A stretch of DNA of 64,000 nucleotides from Adiantum capillus-veneris (Eukaryota > Streptophyta > Polypodiopsida > Polypodiales > Pteridaceae): NCBI GenBank assembly GCA_014529385.2, contig CM043953.1, forward strand, positions 78,048,872-78,112,871, given 5' to 3'. A program made the translations under genes and the position numbers. Positions 22,546-33,896 of the stretch are shown here, in pieces (within the stretch, counting starts at the first letter, position 1; every line of letters starts with the position of its first letter). The notes below the pieces were generated by a model. The model was not told the origin of the DNA. It did no database searches and worked only from the letters and a program-made list of their open reading frames with translations.

Positions 22546-23125
22546 CAGCACTACCCAACGCAATCAACAATCACCAACGACAACGACGACGACGAGAACC
22601 ACTGCACTCAACACCTCAGCGCGCCAAACACTAACAGAACACCCGAGAGCAGTGCCTGACAGGAATCACCATCACTAGGAGCTCGTGAGAGCCTTTCTCC
22701 AACTGATTAAACCAAGAGGGTGTGCCACTCAAGCTATATACCATGCATCCGATCCTTGTACTTTTCCCTATGGGATTTGTATTGGCCATGTGGCGGGCCA
22801 TGAGACACTGAACCTCCACACTCCCCACTATCTCTTCAAAGACCACCGCAAAAAGCTCTTGACAAAAGAAATTCCCCCTACTTTGAGTAGCAACCATTCT
22901 CTGCTTAATGAACCACTTGCCAAGCCATGAATTGCCACCGAAACTCCCGGTACTTGGCTCCAAATGGTACAAACCCCATTCCTTTTCGGCTTTGTTGACT
23001 CCTCCAACCATCAGCACCAAAACTAGGAGAAGTCATTTGATGATGCACTGACGGCACTTGCTGCCATTTTCAATTTCTAATATCTCACCGATCCAATGTC
23101 CGATTGACAAGTCGTAAAGTCCCAT
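22546..23125. other. Non-coding or decayed pol sequence
   Basis: A 129-residue minus-strand open frame (22631-23020) has no clear domain. It lies between RT pieces of the same strand, so it may be heavily mutated element sequence. Confidence 0.3.
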
Positions 23126-23130
23126 GGCCT

Positions 23131-23612
23131 TCATTTGCCGTATTCTTCACATACAAATCCTGCCGAGGCTCCAAAAATCCCAAACGACACACCGATTGAG
23201 GCGACCAAGTTGGCATAGAACTGGCCCCCCCAGTGAAACTTCATCTGGCAATAACTTGGCATCCGTAACTCCAAATGACAATCGTCTCTTCGTTGAGAAT
23301 GCACACACAGGTCATCCATATAAATCTCTAAGAATTGTTTTATTTACTCCTTGAATGCATGACTCATCAGCCTCTGGAATGTGACAGGTGCATTGGTTAA
23401 ACTGAATGGCACATGTGATAAGAAAATATGTCTCATTCTATGGCAAAGGCCATTTTGTTTTGATCCGCTGGCTTTATGGCAAGCTGATTATAGCCCAAAA
23501 ATCCATCAAGAAAGCTATACGCTTCCTTGCCCATTACTCTCTGAATCACATGATCTGTGATGGGTAAGGGGTAGTTTTCTCTTATCGTGGCAGCATTTAC
23601 CTACTTGTGTCT
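23131..23612 (-). pseudogene. Ty3/gypsy reverse transcriptase palm fragment
   Basis: Minus-strand reading from 23612 gives NAATIRENYPLPITDHVIQR, VMGKEAYSFLDGFLGYNQLA, IKPADQNKMAFAIE. After a frameshift comes a palm remnant with MDDLCVHSQRRDD at 23319. The tyrosine of the YMDD box lies just upstream across the frame break. The DGF-GYNQ motif and MDDLCVHS identify the gypsy RT of the same group as 21400-21780. Stops and frame changes rule out activity. Confidence 0.72.
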
Positions 23613-23739
23613 TTCGGTTCACATTGTTTGCAACTCGCTTGATTTTGCTTCAACTCCTCATAGTAAGAGGCCCGACACTTTCCTAGCTGCACTGCGCACT
23701 TCTTGACACATTTTTTGTGAAACCAATGTGAAGTAAGAT
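23613..23739 (+). repeat. LTR end shared with 29757-29850
   Basis: The phrase ttgtttgcaactcgcttgat and the ending gcgcacttcttgaca recur in the same order and orientation near 29780-29850. It directly precedes a gag fragment, as an LTR end would. Confidence 0.45.
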
Positions 23740-24500
23740 AGGATGAGGGATCAAAAGCTTCAACGTAGTTCTCAAATCAAATCTTCGAAGCTATGGAGCA
23801 ATAGGAGCAACAAGGCATGCAATTTGATCCAATCACAATTCAAGTGTTTCAAGCCTTTGCTGTGTTTATGCAACAACAACAAGCTGCTGAAAGAAGGAAA
23901 CTTTCTTCAACCAAATTTCTTCAATGAGTGGTGAATAAAATGGACCAATTTAATGGTAAATATGTAACAAAGTATCTTTGTGGGTATCTAAAGGAAATGG
24001 AGCTGCATCGAGTGCCTGAAGCATAGACGGTACAAAATTTTGACCTAGCTTTAGTTCCCGAGATCAGAGACCATGTAAGGGGAATTAGAAATGAACATGG
24101 GGAAACTTGCGAAGCATTTAAATTAGCCTTAAAGGAAGATTATTTCATGGAGAAGCCATCGATCTCACCGAAGAGGAAGAGAAGCTTTTGATAGCTACTC
24201 TTAAACAATATAGAGATGTGTTTGCTTAGTCATACAAGGATCTTAAGGGAGTGGATCCGAGCATATGTCAATACAGGATACCACTTAAGAGTGATGCTAA
24301 GCTGCACAAACAACGTCCTTATACATATAATGAGACATTTTCAAAGAAAACAAAAGAGGAGATAGATATTCTTAAAGAAGTAGAGTTTTTCTATGAGATA
24401 TATAAGCTTAAAGAAGCAGAGTTTATCTATGAGATAGAGCACACAGAGTGGGTGTCGCCAATTGTGGTAGTACCCAAAAAATAAGGCAAATTGTGAGTGT
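23740..24500 (+). pseudogene. Gypsy gag fused to RT start by internal deletion
   Basis: The first part has the gag motif NKMDQFNGKYVTKYL, GYLKEMELHRV and IRNEHGETCEAFKLALKEDY, matching the fragment at 6500-6720. It then jumps to the segment just before and into RT: IDLTEEEEKLLIATLKQYRD, YRIPLKSDAKLHKQRPYTYN, IEHTEWVSPIVVVPKK (finger domain). So zinc knuckle and protease are deleted. A short internal duplication gives ILKEVEFFYEI next to KLKEAEFIYEI where relatives have one copy. The frame stops at 24482, before the RT catalytic motifs. Confidence 0.72.
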
Positions 24501-25450
24501 GCATAAGACAAACATAAAATGAGAAAATTTCCATAAATTAAAGCTTTGCTTAAAGAAAAAACCAAGTTCAACTCAAAACTCTTGTGTGTGTGAAGATTTG
24601 GTATAGACTCACTCCCAATAGCATAGAGCAGTGCTCTTTTTTGCCTTGATAAAAACCCTAAATTAACGCTTCAATTATTCATTGTGACTGTTTCATGAAA
24701 ACTTCAGAACTTCATTAGAGAATCTCAAGTATTTATTTGAAGAGGGGACCCCCTAATTGGCAGCCTTATAGCCTTGAACATGTAGTGGAAACGGTTGGGG
24801 ATTATAATGGCACCTTGACTTGGAACGGCCGTATCTCCTTTGTTAGATGTCTAAAAGGGCTGATTCTTGGCTCTAGAAACTCACTCTCAACTTGAGAAGG
24901 GATAGAAAATCATGATACAAGTTTTTGAGCTATTTTATGTTGATTATTGGGTGTTGTTTGACCATTTTAAGGCCATTTTTAGCCCTTTTCACCCCACAAA
25001 TGCCCTTTTTGTTTGTAAAATGCCCAAACGAGCTAGGAAAAATCCCTAGATTGGTGGAGAATCCTCTTGGGCTCAAATTTCATGTTTAAATTCATTTTCC
25101 CACTTGACAAGCACTTTGGACACATCTTTTATGTCTATATACGAGAGCACATACGAAACCTACTATTGTTGGTCGAGATCATCCGCATTGAACTTTCTGG
25201 GCGAGACAAGTGCTCAACCATGTTGCATTAGGTCCATTGGCATTCCCAAACATATTAGGGACCATTTATATTTAAGAAGCACTTACCACACTCAATAGAG
25301 GGCCATAAATCCCTATAAAGGTATGTACACGACAACAACCGTTCCCACAGATAGCACACTATGTACATGGTGGCACTTGGTCCCACATAAACAAATGCAT
25401 AAGAAGTGAAGTGAAAAATTATATTTCACACTATAAATGTGCCATGACAT
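24500..25450 (-). repeat. Left arm of a roughly 1-kb inverted repeat (LTR-like)
   Basis: The stretch is the reverse complement, with divergence, of 28690-29770. Good anchors are aattaacgcttcaattattc at about 24661 (pair near 29600), atctcctttgttagatgtct at about 24834 (pair near 29437) and gcacactatgtacatg at about 25357 (pair near 28770). The two arms are probably LTRs of one family inserted in opposite orientation, flanking gag-protease sequence. Confidence 0.65.
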
Positions 25451-25454
25451 GAAA

Positions 25455-26240
25455 TCTTCTGGATCATTCACATTTAAGAGGCACTTAGGACGCTACATCG
25501 AAGGCAACCAGTAAACTCACGAAACCTAAAGACACTTAGGATGTTAGCAGCCTCAATTGCCTACGATATTTATAGCAACCTATCTTATAATTTCAATTTT
25601 TTATTTGCAAGTGCTTTTAGGTCTAGTCATTTGTGGACTAGATGGGGTGAGGCACAAACTTAAGTTTGAATCTCCACCCCATCTAGGTCGGGAACAACCC
25701 CATGGTTTTCCATCTTGACAGTTTGGATCCTTGAATGGGTTTTTTGACCTCGAAAGGATGGAGGTTTGAACTTAAGTTTGAGCCTCCAAACCATCTAGTT
25801 TAGAAATAGGCTCATGGTAATTGCAAAAAAATGGTTTCAATTATGGTAAGTTTTGAGCATAGTCTTTGACTAGCTTATAAGGAGTCGATAGATGGCTCAA
25901 AATCATCATATTAGAAGCTTATGATAAGACAAAGTCTATTGAATTAGACTCAAAATCATATACTACATGAGTCCAAAGATTGGTCTTTGTGCAAACATAC
26001 TTGGATTTTTTTATTACAAAGCAATCAATTTATAAGTTGAATTTAGAAAAATCAAGCACTTTATAGCCCTTGTTTTGGATACATGTATGCAAATTACTTG
26101 ATGAAATGGATTATTTTTATTGAAATCTTTAAAAATGGGACTTGAATAAATCCCAAAAATTCATAAATATATCTTAAATGTGTTGATGATGGGTCAAGGG
26201 ATCCATACGTATATATGTCACTTTTAAGAGTTGAATAAGT
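25455..26240. other. Non-coding stretch with strong palindromes
   Basis: No gene is seen. It holds the palindromic pair at 25638-25800 described separately. The left edge repeats part of the preceding arm (aagaggcacttagga). Confidence 0.4.
25638..25800. repeat. Two related palindromes centred on AACTTAAGTT
   Basis: Palindrome 1 (25638-25686) has arms CTAGATGGGGTG and CACCCCATCTAG around AAACTTAAGTTT (25656-25667). Palindrome 2 (25757-25800) has the same centre and the same right half (cttaagtttgagcctcca, then ccatctag). A further small palindrome, CTAGTC...GACTAG, overlaps the left edge. Confidence 0.7.
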
Positions 26241-28556
26241 ATTTGATTTTCATACACAATATGAGGCATTTGGCTTAACCTTGGAAGGGATAGTGTTGGC
26301 TTGGTTCTAACCATTGATTATAGACGCTTTTTCAAACATTGAACAACTTTTGCAAAAAATTGGAGAGGCTTTCCCTAAAAGGGGGATTAGGCACAACACG
26401 GTATCACATATCTATGCTTTCAAGAAAAAAAACACTAAAAAGGTGACGGCAATGTTGCTTCATTCAAACAATACCACATGAGAGTTACCACAGGAGGAAT
26501 GATTGTCAGGCCTCTTTATAGAGGGCTTATAAAAATGAAACTCTCAAAAAAATCCACACATAAGAGGATGTACCACCTTTGAACAGGTCACTAGAGAAGC
26601 TTTATATCTAATTGACAATTCTAAGGCCTACAGAGAGGTGACAAAAGATGTAGACAATGCAACTAGTAGTGCCTCTTCTACGACTAGTAAATCCACAACA
26701 AAATGGATTGTTCAAACTCCTACAATTCTGAACATTGATCAATTGGTTGAAGAAGTGGTAAGGAGAATGAACCAAGGCTATTACAACCAGAACTTTTTGC
26801 GGGAGAGGCCACTACCACCTCCAAGATTCCCAATGGATCAAAATAGGATTGTGTCAGGCGTTGAGAGACCGCAACCATCATAGGTGTCACAACCCTTGAG
26901 AAAACATTATTCCATGAATGAGAACACCTTAATGTTCATATCCAATCAAGAGTATGGATCAAAGACCATTCTTACTAGGCAAGAACAACCATCGGCTGCA
27001 CCACCAGCTACGCAATAAGTAGGACCATGGTATGAATGTGGAGGTGATCATTGGACAAAGAGTTGTCCACACAAGTTGTGCACGGTCAGTCTCTTAGAGT
27101 GGTTGAAAATTAGACCACATCCATGGAGAGAAGTGGAAAAAATCTAGAAAAAATGGGATTGAAAATTCCTCTTTAAGATATTCCCTTAGATGATCAAACG
27201 TAAAATGACACAAGAGAAACCTAAGGCAAAACCAATACCTATAAACAAGGTGGGTGATTATTGTGAAGGGGAAGAAGGGAATGCCACCTTGCCAATGGAA
27301 CATAAAGGGATAAAAACAATTTCTATACTTGATAGCGGGGCCAGAGTGGCCATAGCCACCAAAGAGGTTACGGAAAAATGGAAAAAAAATGGCTCTTAGA
27401 AAAACTAGAATGAAACTACAACACACAAATGGTTATGTTGAGAGACCTATGGGTATGTTGGAATAAATAGTTGTAACATCTTGTGGGATAGATACGAACA
27501 TACATTTGCAATAGTAGATTTTGAGAAAGACAATAATTTTATTTTGATATCATTTTGGGGTGTCCATTCATGAGACAACTTAAAATGATACAAGATTGGG
27601 GCTACGTCCATATCTACTTGAGTCACAAAGAGGTTACAGGAAGGATCAATGTAAAATACCATAGCTATAGAGGTATTAGTCGTAGAGGAATTTGACCCAG
27701 CAATGGTCAATGAGTAAGAGATACCTGCATGGCTACAAAGTAAAGTACATCTCTGGATGTGTGGAGCTTCTGAGTGTGAGAGTTTGGCGAGAGAAAATTG
27801 CATCTTAGAGAGGGACCAGTAGAGGACAAAGAGTATATCCCAAAACCATTTCTTGAGGATTTATTTGAGCCATTTGGATGGATCGTATCTTGGCTACTCT
27901 AGAATTGTGCATAAATGAAACAATGCCTATAAAGTTTTGTGATGAGGAAGGCTTTGACATAGGTCCCTATTTTATGATAAAAATGTTGTAGGAAGCTAAT
28001 GAAAATTGTGAGTATGAAAGCTGAAAATGTGAAACAAACAACTATGTTATGAATCATGATGAAAAAGTACAAATGAAGGAAGAAAAGCAACCACAATAAT
28101 ATGTCATCATTGACATACCTGAAGAATTATAGTTGTTTCAAAGAAGATCAAGAAAAGAACAAGGATAAGGCAAAAGATCGAATGTCTCCTACATTGATCA
28201 AATTCAGTTTATGTGGAGAAACTCGTGGAGAAATAGGACTCAAAATTACATGTTCAACAATGATAGATCCTTATGCTACAAAGATTCTAATGTCTTATGG
28301 CACTTGGATAATGATGGGAAAGTTGCCAATCAAAGAGCTAGAAGAAATAGTGTACACAAGCTCTAAAATGCCGACTCCTAGCTTTTGGTGTGGTACAAGC
28401 CATTCTCAAGTTGAGTACCGGGAAGTTCAAGAACAATTTCTACATAATCGACTCCCATCACATCAAAGAGAGTCTGGTCCTAGCAAAAAGCTAGATGAAC
28501 ATCTTCTTGTAAAAAAAAGCTTCAACAACAACAATTGTAATAGTTCCAGAAGGTAA
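26240..28556 (+). pseudogene. Ty3/gypsy gag-protease of a third family
   Basis: Gag reads EGIVLAWF, FPKRGIRHNTVSHIYAFKKK, FEQVTREALYLIDNSKAYRE. A degraded zinc knuckle (WYECGGDHWTKSC, first Cys lost) is near 27030-27070. The protease follows at about 27310 with ISILDSGARVAIATKEV (DSG active site), MALRKTRMKL, NGYVERPMG and, after frameshifts, HFGVSIHETT in place of the usual LGRPFMRQ. Downstream, YIPKPFLEDLFEPFGW and the open frame 28101-28556 (KITCSTMIDPYATKIL, GTWIMMGKLPIKELEE) look like the pre-RT linker. At least eight stops. It lies between two inverted LTR-like arms, so the structure is rearranged. Confidence 0.7.
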
Positions 28557-28677
28557 CAGAGGTGAAGCTAAAGCAACCACTGAAGCAATTCAACCTCACA
28601 AGAAAACTTTATCTTCAATGAGTCTCCATCAAACTTCCTACACATCCTCTATATCAAAAGCCAAACCATCAAGATGG

Positions 28678-29770
28678 ATGTCATGCCATGGAGCATTTAT
28701 AGTGTGAAATATAAATTTTCACCTCACTTATTATGTATTATTTTATGTGGAACCAAGTGCCATCATGTACATAGTGTGCTATGTGTGAGAACGGTTACTA
28801 CCATGTACATACCTTAATGGGGAGTTATGGCCCTCGATGCAACACAGTAAGTGCTTCTTAAATGTAATGTCATGCTATGGCATGTTTATAGTGCGAAATA
28901 TAAATTTTCACCTCACTTCTTATGCATTTGTTTATGTGGGACCAAGTGCCATCATGCACATAGTGTGCTATGTGTGGGAACGATTGTTGCTATGTACATA
29001 CCTTAAGTAACAGGGAGTTATGCCTCTCGATGCAGCACCATAAGTGCTTCTTAAGGTAAATGATCCTAATATGCTTTGGTAAAGTCGATGGATCTAATGA
29101 ACATGGTCGAGCACTCGTCTCACCTCGAAAGTTCAATACGGACGATCTCAGCAAAAAAAATGCAAGTTTTGAGCGTGGCCATAAAAGATGTGTTCAAAGT
29201 GGTAGAATAATGAGGTTCAACATGAAATTTGAGCCAAAGTGCGTTTTCCACAAATTTAGGGATTTTTAAAAGCTCGTTTGAACATTTTACGAACAAAAAG
29301 AACATTTTTGTGCTAAAAAGGGCTAAAAATGGTCATAAATAGCATAAAATAGCTCAAAATGCCACATTACTCATGAGGCCATCCTTTCTCAAGTTGAGAG
29401 TTAGTTTATAGAGGCAAGATTGAGCTCTTTTGGACATCTAACAAAGGAGATAAAAATTCCAAATGAGGATGCTAGTACAGTCCCATGCTATTTCCACTGC
29501 ATGTTCGAGGCTGTGTGGGTTTCCCCTCTTTAAATAATCACTTGAGCTTCTCTATTGAAGTTCTGAAGCTACCATGATATGGTCACAATGAATAATTGAA
29601 GCGTTAATTTACGTTTTGTATCAAGGCGAAAGAGCATTGTTCGTGCAATTGGAAGCGAGGTTACACCAAATCTTCACAGACACAAGAGATTTGAGTTGAT
29701 CTTGATTTTTTAAAAAAGAAGCTTTCATGGATGTATTTTTCTCATTTTATGTGTGTCTTTTGCTTTGGAT
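28678..29770 (+). repeat. Right arm of inverted repeat, with an internal tandem copy
   Basis: Reverse complement of 24500-25450. Its first part is present twice in tandem: 28678-28860 and 28861-29054. Both contain atttatagtg/gtttatagtg, gtgaaatataaattttcacc-like, catagtgtgctatgtgtg and end in aagtgcttcttaa. The end of the arm (29757-29850) matches 23613-23712 in direct orientation, so it is best read as a plus-strand LTR. Confidence 0.65.
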
Positions 29771-29867
29771 TGTTTGCAATTCGCTTGATTTTTCTTTGAA
29801 CCCTCACAATCAGGTGTACGATGCTTTACTAGCTCCATTGTGCACTTCTTGACAACATTGGAGAGGA

Positions 29868-30650
29868 GGAATGGTAACACACCCAGACACTCCAAATTGC
29901 CCCTCTATAGCTAAGGGCATTCACAACACCCCACTCCTCTCAAAGATCACCTTCAAAACGACACACTTTCACAAAAACGCACACACAACTGTGCACCAAC
30001 AAACACAAATGCACCCTTGAGAAGAATCAACCACCATGCACTGTTTCTATCGCACATACCACAACCATACACAATACCTCTCTTACTCTCTCCCCCTCTC
30101 TCTTCTTACCACAAGCGGTCTGGGGAACACACTTCCACACTGACATCGTCACACCAAAGAGCAACAGAAGGAGAAGAGGAGGTGGGGGGATAGACAACAG
30201 AGGGGCCACAATGGAGCTTGATTCAATCACCAAAAATACCACACAACACTACACCCTTCCAAAAACTTCTTTGCAAACTTCCTTTGGCTCCAAAAAAGCC
30301 CTACACAAACTCACTTACACAACGTTGACGGCACCTCTCTAGCTTGCAGGGCCAAAAGACCCTAAACAGACTAAGAAATGCCCCTTATAGGGTGAACCTA
30401 GGACGTCATGGCTTCCATGCAAAATCTTATGACCACTCTATTACATGTCACGTGCCTATGGGTGTACACTACGACAATTTACTCCTAGTTTACTTGATAA
30501 TTCGACGATGGAGACCAAGCTCATTCCACCTCACCTAATCTGGGGCCTAGATCCCGTCTGAGGGACCCCGTGTTAGACAAGGACGAGGCTTTAAAGGTCC
30601 TTAGTGATAATCGATACATGCAAGTGACAAAGGTATTTTTTTTGTTGCCT
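29868..30650 (+). repeat. LTR-like sequence, related to 21781-22545
   Basis: It begins after ggagaggagga with taacacaccc and shares ctctatagc and accttcaaaac with the stretch at 21781. Near 30387 ccccttatagggtgaac is TATA-like. No coding part is recognised on either side. Confidence 0.4.
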
Positions 30651-31129
30651 TGTTGACCCCAACCTAGTCACATAGTGGGCGCCCAAAACAAGTCCCCATT
30701 TTGGACGTCCACAACAAGATGGACCGTGCGCGCCCAACAGCATGGTGAGGTGGACCACACAGTTCAAACATCAGCCTTAACTTTTCGTCCGCTAGATCGG
30801 CGCCTTTCAAAAAGCATGTTTTCTTTAGTCAAAAAACAAGCAGCAGCAAGTTGGCTAAATTGCAAATTCAGTACGAGCATACTCTCTTTTACTCGTAATC
30901 TTCTGCGCACCACACTCTCATAGTTTATATCTTATCGACCCACCTCTACAATTCTGCTGAATTGCAGAAGCACTCTTGTCGGTGTTGATTGTGTTGCAAC
31001 TTGCAAACCAGCAGCTTGAGATCTATTATCAGTGGTAAACTTGCTTAATTGAACTTTTCTGAATACAGTAGAAGCTCTGAATTCACCTAAAGCTTCAGCT
31101 TCTTCTCTTTCATGATTGCTCAGGCAGTT
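30651..31129 (+). promoter_or_regulatory. Probable 5' flank and UTR of the GMPPA-like gene
   Basis: The 480 bp before the start codon have no coding signal. A possible 5'-UTR intron ends at the CAG at 31121-31123 (tgattgctcag before gcagtt). A clear TATA box is not seen; tagtttatatc near 30921 is the best candidate. Confidence 0.35.
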
Positions 31130-31704
31130 ATGGCAAGCTCTGAAGAGGTGAATGTAGCTGTCATCATGGTTGGAGGCCCTACCAAAGGTAAGATGTATGC
31201 TTATGCCTGTGAGCATGGGTGCCCGTGCACATACACATGCTTTTTACGTGTTCACCTCTGCATCATTGGCTTGGATGGTGCATGGCTTTTTATCAAACTA
31301 GTAATTTCACGAGTGATACTTGAACATTATGCCAGATTGGCCAACATCAGGGATAATTTTCTAGATGTACTTGTTCTGGAAGAGTTTTCATCTAGTGAAG
31401 AAGCTGTTTGTGTATGTGCCTGCATGCAATAGTATAGCTATGCGGCTGGATCCTCTCAACCCACTTGGGCTTGCATGTGCATGTGCATGGACTGTACTGC
31501 ATATGTGGATGCTGAAACAAAAAGAAGTTGAAAGTTTCGAGCTGCTTATGGCTACCTCAGCTGCTTTGGGCTATCTGAGGAATCTTATGTTTACTTGTGC
31601 AATCAGGAACCCGATTTCGTCCTCTATCATTGAATCTTGCAAAACCCTTGTTTCCCTTGGCCGGTCATGCAATGGTGCATCATCCAATTCTTGCCTGTAA
31701 GAAG
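31130..31704 (+). CDS. GMPPA-like mannose-1-phosphate guanylyltransferase, exons 1-2
   Basis: Exon 1 (31130-31187) codes [19 protein letters not shown] plus one base and ends at a GTAAG donor. Exon 2 (31607-31704) follows aatcag and continues in phase: [10 protein letters not shown], then [22 protein letters not shown], ending at a GTGATT donor. Joined, they give the nucleotide-binding signature [13 protein letters not shown] of the GMPPA branch, which makes or regulates GDP-mannose synthesis in the cytosol for cell-wall sugars, glycans and ascorbate. An in-frame ATG 18 bases upstream (31112) is an alternative start. I find no third exon. Two usually conserved prolines (NxPKPL, AGQPM) are changed to Ala, so the copy may be divergent or decaying. 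It is either the 5' end of a gene with a very long second intron or a fragment. Confidence 0.72.
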
Positions 31705-33337
31705 GTGATTTTCAAATACAATTTGAATTTCTCTGTTGGGTATGGTTTTCCATTTTTCTTTTTTTCAAAACCTTTAAGTGAAAGCGAAAGGCCTATTTAT
31801 AGAGTTATTTTTTGTTTGTGTCTTCAACCAACGCCACATGCATGTGCTTAGGTTTTGGTGTTAAGGTATCGATACTAGAGTCAGAATTATGCTGCACAAG
31901 CTGCCAGTCTGTTTACTATAATGGCTGAAAATCAGCTTGTGCAAGCCCACTGTGATACTGTATCACTGACCGGAAAGGTCCAATGGCTTCCGTATCTCCA
32001 TCAGAGGAGAGAAATCTGCGTTTTTGGAGGCAGTGGCAGGAGGTTTCTTGGCTGTGTTTCCAACTCAATTTGGAGGCCCTGTACCTGCATCTTTCACCCT
32101 TGGAGAGAAGGATATGCGGTGCTGCGTTTTCCCTGCAGAAGACGAGCTTTGGGGTCTTATCTGCAACCCTGGGGAACCCCCAATGTATGTTATGGGGGCC
32201 TTGTACTTGTGTTTTTCAGCCTTGGAGAGAAGTGTGCGGTTGCTGCGTTTTGCCAGCAGAGGAGGGACGTTTTCGCCCCAAAGAGATGAGCCAGATCTGC
32301 ATCTTTACAACTTATTTCGGAGAAGACTTGATTAGCTTTGGTTTTTCAGCCGTGGAGAAGTGTGTTTATGACCACGCTTTGTGAGTCAAAGGCGGTTGTA
32401 TTGTGCTGTATTTTCAGCCTGTACCTTCTTGGACTTGCTGCGGCAATTTCTGGCTATAAAGATTACATTTTGGAAGTTGGGAGGTTTGTTTGCTGTGTTT
32501 TCAGCATTGATTGTGGACTTGATATGTTGAAGGGCAATGGAGATTCTAATATTTGGTACACCAATGGAGACATGGTGGCGATAGTTTGCATTGGAATTTC
32601 AAGGTCCCTAGAGGAAGATGTGTTGCTAGAGATAGTCTAGATCCTTTTACATATTTTCTTTGGCAGTTGATGAGAGTTGTCCTATCAAGCTTTATGTAGC
32701 CTATTTGCTTTGGGTGGTTTATCTCTTGGCAAGGGGATGCATGTTGTGGATCGAGCATCTAGTCCAGAATTTTTCTTAATTAGGTGGAATAGCTGGATTG
32801 ATGGTATTGGCTGGAGGTGTTGCAACTATCTCATGCCTGTGCTTTATAGCTAGAGGGGGTTTGTGCCACTTGCAGAGACAATGTGTCTCGATATAGGAGC
32901 AGGCTCTTTACTCAAAAAAGAAATGTTGATGCTTCTGGGTCTAGTGAAGTGAAAGACTAGTAGATCTTTGTTCCACATGTGGTATGGAAGGATCTTTTCG
33001 AAAGCATTACCTGAACTGGCTTGATGCAGAATCCCCAAGCCATACTCTTGTTTACTTCTACCCGCGAGTCCTTTGCCTAGATGGTATTGGAGTTCTAGAG
33101 GGCGATTCCAAGTTGCACTAAGAGACTTCGAGGAGGATAGGCCTCTTGTATCCCCTTTGCAGCAGGCTCAAGGAGTTATGCTAGCTTCTTTGGTAGAGCC
33201 TAGACCTCTTGTTCAGTTTGTTTGCGAAAGCTATGGACGAGGCGAGGATTGTTTATCTTTGTAATCCTCAGTCACGGGACATCTATAGCATGTTGGCCTC
33301 TTGCATTGTGAGCTCTAAGGAGTATGTTTGCTCACCC
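31705..33337. other. Presumed start of intron 2, with degenerate repeats
   Basis: Three plus-strand frames overlap at 31921-32384 because the DNA is a degenerate repeat: ccttggagagaag and gcggt-gctgcgtttt occur at about 32098 and 32222, roughly 125 bp apart, and cagccgtggagaag at 32347. The rest (32640-33337) shows no recognised gene. If the GMPPA-like gene is intact, all of this is intron. Confidence 0.4.
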
Positions 33338-33896
33338 TGTCACAAAATGATGGCATGGCATGTCAGCCCTAGAAACTGACAAGAATTCAAGAATAAATCT
33401 TTCCAACTTATGGGGTCCCGTCCGATGGGGCCCACAGGACATAAAGACTTTAAAAAAATATACTTGCGTGGGAAGAGCCGACGTGACAGACTGTACGGAC
33501 TGTCGTAAGTCGCGCTGGGTGCTGACGTGGCAGGCCGTACTGACGCGTGTAATTCGCGGCGCAAAACGCGTTGGCAGCGCTGCTGCTTTAGATGTTTTTG
33601 AGACTTGAAGCTTTTTACGTACGAAGGCCATGGGCCTATAAAGTTGTACTATCTAGGGTCTCTCCTCCCTCAGATTAGCCTGGGAGGAGCACTGAGAGGA
33701 GCACTTTGCTCAATCATTAATATAAATATAAATACCGAAAGGGGCGCCAGACTTTGGGGCCAATACCTCTGGGCACAGAACTACTCCGGGCCGTGTCGTC
33801 TCTCTTGAATTTTGATAAGCTTTGTTAAGTGATTTTTAAAGTGTTTTTTCGCATGTCGTGCCAGATTCTTGACTTGGGGTGTCCAAATCCGTTATA
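33338..33896 (+). repeat. 5' LTR of the outer copy
   Basis: 559 bp, from TGTCAC to GTTATA, where the family normally ends GTTACA. It holds several GACGTG motifs, the shared core ACCGAAAGGGGCGCCAG (33738 on) and the U5 end ttgacttggggtgtccaaat. Confidence 0.8.
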
